Below the pieces are notes generated by a model, which saw only the letters and a program-made list of their open reading frames with translations, was not told the origin of the DNA and made no database searches. From positions 1 through 10,010 of the forward strand of contig DAHVFK010000094.1 in NCBI GenBank assembly GCA_027317055.1: DNA of 10,010 bases. The letters are read 5' to 3'. Below, piece by piece: positions 1 to 6,051 of this stretch (the stretch's first letter is position 1; each line of letters begins with the position of its first letter). The DNA comes from Betaproteobacteria bacterium. GTDB taxonomy: Bacteria; Pseudomonadota; Gammaproteobacteria; Burkholderiales; SG8-39. A program made the translations under genes and the position numbers.

Positions 1-162
1 CGAGCAACGCGTCCCTTAGACGAGATATCGGGGCTACTGAATTTTGGCACTCGTGTCGAAGAGCTTGTCGCGCAGGGACGCGAAGACGCCAATTTTGCGC
101 TGGAGAAGTTCAATCCCAATAGCCCGAAGACATGGGCAAAGGAGCTTCGCCCGCAGAACTAG
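1..162 (+). CDS. C-terminal end of an unidentified protein (5' truncated by window edge)
   Basis: Frame 1 is open from the first base to a TAG at 160-162 and gives 53 residues of ordinary-looking protein, including the stretch NFGTRVEELVAQGREDANF. The mix of charged and hydrophobic residues fits an amphipathic helix. The phrase 'FGxRVxELVxxGRxDA' vaguely recalls the tail of patatin-like phospholipases, but this is a hunch from a short piece without any catalytic motif, so no function is assigned. The next gene starts 157 bases downstream on the same strand behind its own ribosome binding site, so the two need not be cotranscribed. No terminator-like hairpin was seen right after the stop. Confidence 0.6.
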   Translation, partial: RATRPLDEISGLLNFGTRVEELVAQGREDANFALEKFNPNSPKTWAKELRPQN

Positions 163-319
163 AATCTCTGACGTCTGCTGGAGTGCCTCGACGCACCGAC
201 CGAACGCTTCTCGACAACGTTGACAGGTCTTGCTAGCCTAAAGTGCAGACGTTTCTCTTCGTCACCGAACGGATCGGGACAGTGGTGTCCTAATCCGTTC
301 ACGTGACGAGGAGAGGTAC

Positions 320-1096
320 ATGACAGAGGGCATGATCGAGCCTGCGTCTTTTGGGACTCAGGTGGAAACGCGCTTCACGTATCCCGCGGCTTACAGGCCG
401 AAGTGTCTCGCCGAACAGGTCGCGCGTCTCAAAAGCCTCTTTTTCTTCCAGCGGCTGGGTGGTGTCTCTGAACTTCAGTGTCAGCAACGCCTTCCTCAGG
501 GTGCTGAAGGATGGTTCGCGATTCCCCGATGGGATGTCATCGCATCGACTTACGGGGAAGCGGTCAAGAAGGTGACCGCAAAGATCGGCAAGGTGCATCG
601 CAAAAGGATCTATTACTCCTGGCACCGCCATGCGCTTGGTTCAGAGTATCTTCGCCGGCATGGGCGTGTCGAGTACTGGTGGAGGCAAATTGCCTCCCAG
701 CAGGGAAATAGACCGATCCTTGTCGTGCCTGCGCAATTCGGGTTTCTGCATCGAGGACGATCGGTGCAACGAGCGCGAGCACTCATGAGAGACGACTTCG
801 AATTCGGTCTTGGCGCATTCGAAGTGGGAATCATGCTGCTGACGCACCCGGAGCGGCTCGTGTACGACGGCCGGCACAACGGCCATTGGATCGATTGTCC
901 CGGCGACGAGTACAGCTGGGCGGCCGATGGCGTCTATGATAATGACGCTCCGCGTTTCTCCTCCGGCTATTCAAACGAGCTGGTGTTTGGTACTAACCAC
1001 TCTTACGAGGCGGCCGAGTACTCCGCGCCGGCATCAGCGTTCATTTCATGGGGTGGTACCTACCTAGAACCCCGCAAGCTCTCTACTGATTCATAG
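320..1096 (+). CDS. hypothetical protein, 258 aa, family not recognised
   Basis: I do not recognise this protein. Support for a real gene is good: an ATG preceded by a purine-rich Shine-Dalgarno stretch (GAGGAGAGG at about 308-316), an uninterrupted 258-codon frame, and a strong intrinsic terminator 20 bases after the stop. No signal peptide, membrane segment or nucleotide-binding motif is visible. The central part (about residues 64-185) looks most like a folded domain: it has GWFAIPRWDVI, a basic stretch KIGKVHRKR, then ILVVPAQFGFLHRGRSVQRAR and GLGAFEVGIMLLTHPERL. The last third is rich in Tyr, Trp, Asp, Gly and Ser (for example WIDCPGDEYSW). The base composition is by eye less GC-rich than the core genes to the right. 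With the neighbouring HTH regulator and the broken comM, an accessory gene of a mobile or recently acquired block is a reasonable inference. Opposite-strand frames here lack comparable signals. Confidence 0.72.
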   Translation: MTEGMIEPASFGTQVETRFTYPAAYRPKCLAEQVARLKSLFFFQRLGGVSELQCQQRLPQGAEGWFAIPRWDVIASTYGEAVKKVTAKIGKVHRKRIYYSWHRHALGSEYLRRHGRVEYWWRQIASQQGNRPILVVPAQFGFLHRGRSVQRARALMRDDFEFGLGAFEVGIMLLTHPERLVYDGRHNGHWIDCPGDEYSWAADGVYDNDAPRFSSGYSNELVFGTNHSYEAAEYSAPASAFISWGGTYLEPRKLSTDS

Positions 1097-1115
1097 CTTC
1101 TTGATCCTTCGAGTT

Positions 1116-1146
1116 ATTGGGTCATCCACATGGATGGCCCAATTTT
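1116..1146 (+). terminator. intrinsic terminator of the 258-aa gene
   Basis: A 12-bp stem is formed by ATTGGGTCATCC (1116-1127) and GGATGGCCCAAT (1132-1143) around the tetraloop ACAT, followed by a short T run (TTTT, 1143-1146). The single non-Watson-Crick position (T1122 with G1137) is a G-U pair only in plus-strand RNA, where it keeps the stem intact; on the minus strand it would be an A-C mismatch. This favours termination of plus-strand transcripts coming from the gene ending at 1096. The T run is short, so efficiency is unknown. Confidence 0.72.
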
Positions 1147-1503
1147 AATGGGTCGCGACACGGCTCAATCGGTGGCGATCCGGATACAGAACTGTTGCAC
1201 CATGCGAATCGACGCGATCGCCCCCGACGAGATTGTTGCGGTGCTCGACGAGCTTCAGGTGGGGGGCGTCGACCGCCGAAAGCACGGTGCGCGGCTACAA
1301 GGTCAACTCGAAGCGGCAGGTCCTCTCATGTGAGGACCTTACGCAGCGCCGATCGGCGCTCGCGGAGGTGCTTGCGCGGTCGATCACACGACCAGGCGGA
1401 GACTCGGGAGCGTGAACGCTGTCGGCTTCGGAGAACGTAGACGGGGCGGTACCTGGCTTGCCTAGGGACCCTCGGTCCACCTCAATCTCGAAGCTGGATC
1501 GGT
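1147..1503. other. gene-poor interval with possible gene debris
   Basis: No convincing gene lies between the terminator and the stop of the Dph6-like gene. Short plus-strand frames exist but none has a ribosome binding site or a recognisable domain. One piece (about 1269-1415, in frame with the stop ending at 1415) reads like protein, with TVRGYKVNSKRQV followed by EDLTQRRSALAEVLARS, and could be the remnant of a longer gene. A perfect 8-bp inverted repeat sits inside it at 1318-1339. A weak dyad GGACC-CTC-GGTCC lies at 1466-1478, downstream of the minus-strand gene, but it has no T run. No transposase, integrase or tRNA signature was seen. Confidence 0.5.
1318..1339. repeat. 8-bp perfect inverted repeat
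   Basis: AGGTCCTC (1318-1325) and GAGGACCT (1332-1339) are exact reverse complements separated by the six bases TCATGT. It could fold as a hairpin or be a protein-binding dyad. No T run follows in either direction, so a terminator is unlikely. Its role is unknown. Confidence 0.5.
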
Positions 1504-2190
1504 TCACTCAGCGCGCAATTTCAGGAAAGGGAGGCGACGGTCAGCGAACACGAAGCCATCGCGCTCGACAATTTTTCCTACAACGGCCTCGACCGAGTGG
1601 TGGAACATGGGGCCGTCGAAAGCAAAGGTACGGAATTCGCCATGCTCGCCGCACGGATCGATGTTTTCGGGCACCGCGTTGACAAAGGCGGCGTCGAAGA
1701 GTCGCCCCGCCCATTCGCGGGGGGCTTGCTTGGGATCGACGCACGTGATGTACGCGCGCAGGCCGCCTGCCACCATCTCTCGCGCAAGGGCCCGGGTCGG
1801 CAGCCCCCAAAGAGGAAACAGCGGCCCGATGCCCGTTCCCGCAAGTTTCTCCTCGCGGTAGCGGCGGATGTCCTCCAGGAACAGGTCCCCGAATGCAAAG
1901 TGCGTCACGCCACGTCGCTTCGCCTCCTCGACGAACGCCGACATCACTGTTTCGTAGGTTTCGTTCGGGCAGGGGTAAGGAATGGGTATAGCGTCAAGCG
2001 GCAAGCCGATGCGTGCGGCCTGCGCATCGAGAAGCGTGCGTCGCACTGCGTGCATGGCGACGCGGTCGAACTCACGATTGACCGTGGTAAATAGCCCCGC
2101 GAGCTCAACATCCGGATCGCTACGCAACAGGTGCAGGGCCCAGGCGCTATCTTTGCCACTGCTCCATGAAAGCATCACGCGCTTGGTCAT
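1504..2190 (-). CDS. Dph6-like ATP pyrophosphatase (ATP_bind_4 / DUF71 family)
   Basis: This 228-residue protein belongs to the N-type ATP pyrophosphatase (adenine nucleotide alpha hydrolase) family that includes eukaryotic and archaeal diphthine-ammonia ligase. The PP-loop is SSGKDS at residues 10-15, where the usual SGGKDS has one Gly to Ser change. Family motifs follow in order: GDLFLEDIR at 101-109, PLWG at 126-129, and the C-terminal signature DPCGEHGEFRTF at 178-189. Length and start agree with the family: the N-terminus enters the first beta strand directly (MTKRVMLSWSSGKDS). The fold is known to adenylate a substrate. Bacteria have no diphthamide, so the substrate here is not diphthine, and bacterial members have been linked to cobalamin-related or unknown reactions. 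The protein should be cytoplasmic. The regulator upstream on the same strand is 195 bases away, so cotranscription is possible but not shown. Confidence 0.9.
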   Translation of the reverse strand: MTKRVMLSWSSGKDSAWALHLLRSDPDVELAGLFTTVNREFDRVAMHAVRRTLLDAQAARIGLPLDAIPIPYPCPNETYETVMSAFVEEAKRRGVTHFAFGDLFLEDIRRYREEKLAGTGIGPLFPLWGLPTRALAREMVAGGLRAYITCVDPKQAPREWAGRLFDAAFVNAVPENIDPCGEHGEFRTFAFDGPMFHHSVEAVVGKIVERDGFVFADRRLPFLKLRAE

Positions 2191-2194
2191 TCAC

Positions 2195-2296
2195 TTACTC
2201 GCCGGACGCGGTGCGACGATAGATACGATCGTGCAGCCACAGCGCCATATCGGGATCGTAGCTCGCCGTCGGTGCCTTTGAGCGCGTTTGACACAC
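2195..2296 (-). pseudogene. short coding-like tail, possible remnant of a lost gene
   Basis: The minus strand between the HTH gene and the Dph6-like gene has a frame from GTG (2296-2294) to TAA (2197-2195) that encodes 33 residues, ending KAPTASYDPDMALWLHDRIY and then RRTASGE. The last two thirds look like a normal protein C-terminus, and the stop lies only 4 bases before the Dph6-like ATG, as expected for a translationally linked upstream gene. The frame is closed by a TAA directly upstream of the GTG, so any longer gene has been lost. It may equally be a tiny independent ORF or chance. No family is recognised. Confidence 0.25.
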
Positions 2297-2385
2297 TTAA
2301 GGTCTGGGGGATCTGGTGTATCTCTGAGCGTTGGAGCCGCCGCGATCGAGTTAGTCTACCCATCCGGCGCCGAGTACCGACGCCG

Positions 2386-2847
2386 CTAGGCATTCGGGAC
2401 TCGTGCCTTCTGGTGCGATAGATTCCACCGATCTCCCATGTCGCGATGGACCGCGTCGGCCGGCAGCCCGAGGAATCGAGCAACCAGTACTCGGTGCTTC
2501 AGGAATAAGATCGTCTCGCCGCGCTCCCAATCTCCCCACGTCCCTTCATCGACCCCAAGTTGCCGCGCGGCTTTCTTGATCGACCAGCCCATCGCCCGGC
2601 GTTTTGCGAGAAGGAGCCCCTGAAGGCTTTCGGGTTCCGGGAAAGGGTCATAGTCCAAGAACCGTAAGATGGCGGGCATGGACTCAATCGGCGGCTCGGT
2701 GTGGCCCCTCTCCCAGTTCAGGACGGTCCATGAGTTGATCCCGAGTCGTTCGGCCGCCTGCGTCTGGGTGAGCTTCAACTCTAGCCGTCGTTTCTTAACG
2801 TGCTCACCTAGCGACCGGGGCTCAAAATCAGTTTTCTTTGGTTTCAA
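2386..2847 (-). CDS. tandem helix-turn-helix (XRE-type) transcriptional regulator
   Basis: The 153-residue product carries two XRE/Cro-CI helix-turn-helix units in a row. The first (about residues 14-66) has TQTQAAERLGINSWTVLNWERG; the second (about 79-131) has SIKKAARQLGVDEGTWGDWERG. Each ends in the same W-E-R-G element, which suggests an internal duplication or a paired DNA-reading module. No metal, ligand or protease domain is present, so this is a small DNA-binding protein. The start is chosen at a TTG (2847-2845), giving MKPKKTDFEPRSLGEHV. The frame is open further up to an ATG at 2952, but that extension is antisense to the conserved comM coding sequence and is low-complexity. It is transcribed divergently from the comM remnant, and an inverted repeat covers its start codon, which would suit self-regulation. 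Such regulators are frequent in mobile or accessory DNA. Confidence 0.8.
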   Translation of the reverse strand: MKPKKTDFEPRSLGEHVKKRRLELKLTQTQAAERLGINSWTVLNWERGHTEPPIESMPAILRFLDYDPFPEPESLQGLLLAKRRAMGWSIKKAARQLGVDEGTWGDWERGETILFLKHRVLVARFLGLPADAVHRDMGDRWNLSHQKARVPNA

Positions 2848-2872
2848 TGCCTTAAGCGTTATGGGGAGGCAT
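2847..2872. promoter_or_regulatory. inverted repeat at the HTH gene start, candidate operator
   Basis: ATGCCT (2847-2852) and AGGCAT (2867-2872) are perfect inverted half-sites whose centres are 20 bp apart, about two helical turns. They flank the divergent junction between the HTH gene and the comM remnant. The position would suit binding by the tandem HTH protein, but arms of six bases can arise by chance. Confidence 0.25.
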
Positions 2873-3355
2873 GGCAAAAAGGCAACGCGGCCATGCCCCT
2901 GCGGCCACTGCGGCGCGCCCGGCGGTCGCTGCCGCTGCACCCCGGAACGCATTGCGCGCTACCGCGGACGCGTATCGGGACCGCTCGCAGATCGGATAGA
3001 CATCAAACTGGAAGTCCCCGCGCCGCGCGAGGCGGAGCTGGTCGGACCGGTCGCTGGCGAGCCGACGGCGGCCATTCGACAGCGCGTGGTGCGGGCGCGC
3101 GACGCGCAGATCGCCCGCCAGGGCAAGCCCAACGCCCTGCTGGAGACGCGCGAGATCGACCGCTACTGCGGTACCGATCGCGACGGCGACCAGCTCCTGC
3201 GCCACGCTCTCGCGCGTCTGTTGCTTTCCGCCCGCGCCTATCACCGCGTGCTGCGCGTAGCGCGCAGCATTGCCGATCTGGGCGGCCGAGGCACCATTGC
3301 GGCGGAGCACATCGCCGAAGCGATCCAGTACCGCCGGCTCGACGCAAGCTTCTGA
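2861..3355 (+). pseudogene. comM: comM/yifB C-terminal remnant (Mg-chelatase-like ATPase, 5' part missing)
   Basis: The conserved part begins at about 2891 with PCPCGHCG and continues with CRCTPERIARYRGRVSGPL and then ADRID, RVVRARDAQIARQGKPNA, LSARAYHRVLRVARSIADL and a terminal IQYRRLD. This is the C-terminal end of the AAA+ module plus the Mg_chelatase_C domain of ComM (YifB), a helicase-like ATPase that promotes recombination of DNA taken up by transformation. A full protein has about 500 residues; here only about 154 remain. The N-terminal Lon-like domain and the Walker A and Walker B motifs are absent. Upstream of the PCPCG motif the expected '(V/L)AAMN' is replaced by unrelated sequence (MGRHGKKATR from an ATG at 2861) that leads into the antisense HTH gene. 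The stop is at the normal place, 26 bases before apaH, so the 3' side is undisturbed. The piece cannot be an active ATPase. Whether the ATG at 2861 is used is unknown. Confidence 0.85.
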
Positions 3356-3381
3356 CGCGGTCTGCTAGAGTTTTGGTTCGC

Positions 3382-4200
3382 ATGGCCACCTACGCGATCG
3401 GCGACGTTCAGGGATGCTACGACGAGCTGCGAGCGCTTCTCGCGCGGATCGGATTCGATTCCGCGAGGGACCGGCTGTGGTTCGTCGGCGATCTGGTAAA
3501 CCGCGGACCGAAATCGCTCGAGGTGCTGCGCTTCGTACGTTCGCTGGGAGACGGCGCGACAGTGACGGTGCTGGGAAACCACGACTTGCATCTGCTGTGC
3601 CTCGCAGAGGGTTTTGCGAAGCGGCGCAAGGACGACACCCTGGATGCGGTGCTCGCCGCTCCAGACGCGGCGGACTTGCTCGGCTGGCTGCGCGGACGGC
3701 CACTGATGTACCGCGAAGGCGCCCACGCCATGGTGCACGCGGGCTTGCTTCCGCAGTGGGATATCGAGAGGGCGCTGTCCCTCGCCGCCGAGGTCGAGGC
3801 CGCCTTGCGCGCGCCCGGTTACCGCGAATTCCTCGCCGAGCTATACGGCAGCAAGCCGACACGCTGGGGCGACGCGCTTGAAGGCTGGGATCGCCTGCGG
3901 GTCATCGTCAACGCGATGACACGCATGCGTTTCTGCTCGCCCGAGGGCGTAATGGATTTTCACGTCAAAAGCGACAAGGCGCCCGCAGGCTACTTGCCCT
4001 GGTTCGAAGCGCGACCGACGCGCGATGAGCCGAAGATCGTCTGTGGCCACTGGTCGGCGCTCGGCCTCAGGCTGACCGCACGGGTCAGTGCATTGGACGC
4101 CGGGTGCGTGTGGGGCGGTTCACTCGCTGCGCTCCGGCTCGAGGACGGCGCGCTGGTGCAGCTACCGTGCCGGGGCTACCAGGGGGTCACCGAGGAGTGA
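3382..4200 (+). CDS. apaH: symmetrical bis(5'-nucleosyl)-tetraphosphatase
   Basis: ApaH cuts diadenosine tetraphosphate into two ADP, and in related bacteria also removes Np4 caps from RNA. The product has 272 residues, the usual length. Calcineurin-type metallophosphatase motifs are all present: GDVQG at residues 7-11 (E. coli-type GDxxG), GDLVNRGP at 36-43, GNHD at 65-68, VHAGL from 118, and CGHWSALGL at 221-229. The ApaH-specific ending ALDAGCVWGGSLAALRL follows. The start ATG is chosen because the GD motif then lies at the normal distance. The frame extends upstream to 2893 only as a shadow of comM. The Shine-Dalgarno signal is weak (only CTAGAG about 12 bases upstream), so translation may depend on comM readthrough or a less obvious signal. 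It converges on the minus-strand operon with 40 bases between the two stops. Confidence 0.95.
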   Translation: MATYAIGDVQGCYDELRALLARIGFDSARDRLWFVGDLVNRGPKSLEVLRFVRSLGDGATVTVLGNHDLHLLCLAEGFAKRRKDDTLDAVLAAPDAADLLGWLRGRPLMYREGAHAMVHAGLLPQWDIERALSLAAEVEAALRAPGYREFLAELYGSKPTRWGDALEGWDRLRVIVNAMTRMRFCSPEGVMDFHVKSDKAPAGYLPWFEARPTRDEPKIVCGHWSALGLRLTARVSALDAGCVWGGSLAALRLEDGALVQLPCRGYQGVTEE

Positions 4201-4231
4201 CTCGCGAACGGTCTGATTCGTGCTGCGCCGA

Positions 4232-4246
4232 CGCTAACCGTTAGCG
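4232..4246. repeat. perfect dyad between the convergent apaH and PfkB genes
   Basis: CGCTAAC (4232-4238) and GTTAGCG (4240-4246) are exact reverse complements around one base, and the second arm includes the stop codon of the minus-strand PfkB gene. It lies between two convergent stops, where a shared terminator would be expected. Neither direction has a T run and the usable stem is short, so it is recorded as a dyad only. Confidence 0.4.
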
Positions 4247-5179
4247 CCAGGGAGTGAAGCCGAACGCGCTCCTGTAGCGCTCCTCGATCTCGTCGCGCGA
4301 CGGGGTATGGTTCTGCGCCCCGCGCCGGGCAATCTTGATCGCTCCCATCACCGCGCCGAGCCGTCCGGTGCTGGGCCAGTCCCAGCCGTTGACCACGCCG
4401 TACAGCAGACCAGCCCGATAGGCGTCGCCGCAGCCGGTTGGATCGACCAGCGCGTCGGCCTTGACGCTCGGAATCTCATGCCGCTTGCCTGCCGCGTGTA
4501 CCACAGAGCCGTTGGCGCCGAGGGTCACGACCAGCGCCTTGACCTCGCGCGAGATCGCGTCGAGCGTTCGACCGCTTTTTTCCTGCAAAAGCTTGCCCTC
4601 ATAGTCGTTGACCGCGACGTAGTCCGCGAGCGCGATGAGTTCGTCCAGCTCTTCGGCCGAGAACATCGGCAACCCCTGGCCGGGGTCGAACACGAAGGGG
4701 ATCCGGTGCTGGGCGCATTCGCGCGCATGCTGCTGCATGCCCTCTTTGCCGTCCGGGCCGATGAGCGCGAGCCGGACGCCCGGTCGTGCGTCGACGTGGT
4801 TCCGGTGCGAGTCGTTCATCGCGCCCGGATGAAATGCCGTAATTTGATTGTCGTCGAGGTCGGTCGTGATGAACGCCTGCGCCGTGAATTGGCCCGGAAT
4901 GCGCTTGAGCAGCTGCGTACCGATGCCGAGCCGCTCGAGTCGCCCAATGTACGGATCGATGTCCTCTCCCACCGTCGCCATGAGCAGCGGATCCGTGCCC
5001 AGCAGCTTAAGGTTGTAACAGATGTTGCCCGCCGTTCCCCCGAACTCCCGCCGCATCTCTGGTGTGAGAAAGCAAACGTTCAGGATGTGCAGCTGGTCGG
5101 CGAGCAGGTGGTTCTTGAAGCGATCCGGAAACACCATGATGGTGTCGTACGCGATCGAGCCTGTGACGAGTATCTGCAA
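4241..5179 (-). CDS. PfkB-family kinase, adenosine kinase-like
   Basis: This 312-residue ribokinase-fold protein phosphorylates a small hydroxyl substrate with ATP; close family members are annotated as adenosine or carbohydrate kinases. Visible motifs are the N-terminal GSIAYDTIM, the substrate-side GGTAGNICYNLKLLG at residues 47-61, VTLGANGS at 218-225, and the anion-hole and catalytic-base signature DPTGCGDAYRAG at 246-257, with D252 as the likely base. The start is a TTG (5179-5177): it has GGAG about 6 bases upstream, no ATG lies nearby in frame, and the protein begins correctly at the first beta strand. It starts 14 bases after the DUF3426 stop and is the last gene of the operon. Substrate cannot be decided from sequence alone. 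The enzyme is cytoplasmic. Confidence 0.88.
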   Translation of the reverse strand: MQILVTGSIAYDTIMVFPDRFKNHLLADQLHILNVCFLTPEMRREFGGTAGNICYNLKLLGTDPLLMATVGEDIDPYIGRLERLGIGTQLLKRIPGQFTAQAFITTDLDDNQITAFHPGAMNDSHRNHVDARPGVRLALIGPDGKEGMQQHARECAQHRIPFVFDPGQGLPMFSAEELDELIALADYVAVNDYEGKLLQEKSGRTLDAISREVKALVVTLGANGSVVHAAGKRHEIPSVKADALVDPTGCGDAYRAGLLYGVVNGWDWPSTGRLGAVMGAIKIARRGAQNHTPSRDEIEERYRSAFGFTPWR

Positions 5180-5193
5180 AAGAGCTCCGTGGT

Positions 5194-6051
5194 CTAGGGA
5201 AAGAAAAGGTATAGGCGATATCCGGTGGCGCGCACGCGGCTGGTGTCGAAATGCAGCCGCACCACCACCTCCGCACCGGGGCCGATGCCGTTCAGTACGC
5301 CGCGACTGCGCGATGCGGCGGCGACATAGTCGGTCGGCACCAGCACGCGCCGCACGACGGCCTGATCGTTTTCATCGGTCAGCGTGAGCTCGAGGTCGGG
5401 GTACTCCTGCGGGAACGCAGCGCGGTTGCGGATCACGGCGTTTAGAACGATCAGATGCTCGTGACCGGGATCGGCCTGGAGGTCGGAGGACTCGATGCTC
5501 ATTAACTCGGGGCGGCGCGGAAGTCTGACGCTGCAGCCGTAAACCCTGCACGTCGCGACCAGGTAGGGGCGCAGCTCCGGCACCAGAAGCGCGACTTCGG
5601 TACGGGAATACAGCACGACCTGTCCTGCCAGGCCGAGCAGCGCCACCAGTGCAAGAAAACCCCACAGGAAGCGTAGCCGCGATCGCGGCGGCTCGTCTTC
5701 CATGAACTCGGGCACGGGCTCGGACTTGGTCGGCTCGCGAGGCACCGTCCACGCCGGCGGCGCAGGGGCCCTGGCCGGCGGGCGGCTTGCCGCCGGCTCG
5801 ACCGCCGTCATATCAAGCTCGATGGTCACGTCTGGCGACGCACGCGCCTGCCGGCGCGAAGGGTCGAAAAGGCCGAGTTGCGGCGATGGCTCTCGACTGG
5901 CCGGAGCGCCGCCGTGATCCTGTAACGCCGCAACGGCGTCGAACACCGCCGAACACTTGCCGCACCGCACCCTGCCCCCGCGCGCCGCCAGTTGCGCCGG
6001 CTGAATGCGAAATGCGGTGCCGCACTTCGGACAGCGCGTTATCAGGTTCAC
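5194..6051 (-). CDS. zinc-ribbon (MJ0042) and DUF3426 single-pass membrane protein
   Basis: The 285-residue product begins with an MJ0042-type zinc ribbon: CPKC at residues 7-10 and CGKC ending at 33 supply four cysteines. A Pro/Ala-rich linker of about 80 residues leads to one transmembrane helix (about 127-148, FLWGFLALVALLGLAGQVVL). The rest is the DUF3426 domain, about 130 residues ending with a conserved-looking YRLYLFFP. The topology expected is a cytoplasmic zinc finger and a periplasmic beta-rich domain. The role is not established. The GTG start is chosen because it places the first Cys motif seven residues in and overlaps the prmA stop as GTGA, a typical coupled junction. The longer upstream frame from 6201 is a shadow of prmA. 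Confidence 0.88.
   Translation of the reverse strand: MNLITRCPKCGTAFRIQPAQLAARGGRVRCGKCSAVFDAVAALQDHGGAPASREPSPQLGLFDPSRRQARASPDVTIELDMTAVEPAASRPPARAPAPPAWTVPREPTKSEPVPEFMEDEPPRSRLRFLWGFLALVALLGLAGQVVLYSRTEVALLVPELRPYLVATCRVYGCSVRLPRRPELMSIESSDLQADPGHEHLIVLNAVIRNRAAFPQEYPDLELTLTDENDQAVVRRVLVPTDYVAAASRSRGVLNGIGPGAEVVVRLHFDTSRVRATGYRLYLFFP

Noticed and set aside
220..245. TTGACA at 220-225 as a -35 box for the 258-aa gene
   Set aside because: No acceptable -10 element is found at 16-18 bp spacing; the nearest candidate (TAAAGT at 239-244) is only 13 bp away.
1466..1478. GGACC-CTC-GGTCC dyad as terminator for the Dph6-like gene
   Set aside because: The stem is only 5 bp and there is no T run on the minus strand after it.
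2669..2860. Plus-strand extension of the comM frame upstream to 2669
   Set aside because: It is antisense to the conserved HTH coding sequence and carries no ComM features, so it is only an accidentally open frame.
2891..2941. Cysteine-rich PCPCGHCG as a SEC-C zinc motif
   Set aside because: The sequence that follows matches the ComM C-terminal region throughout, where a similar Cys-rich loop is normal.
4307..5197. Long plus-strand open frame of 296 codons
   Set aside because: It mirrors the PfkB kinase gene; its translation is Arg/Val/Asp-rich without motifs, while the minus strand has clear kinase signatures.
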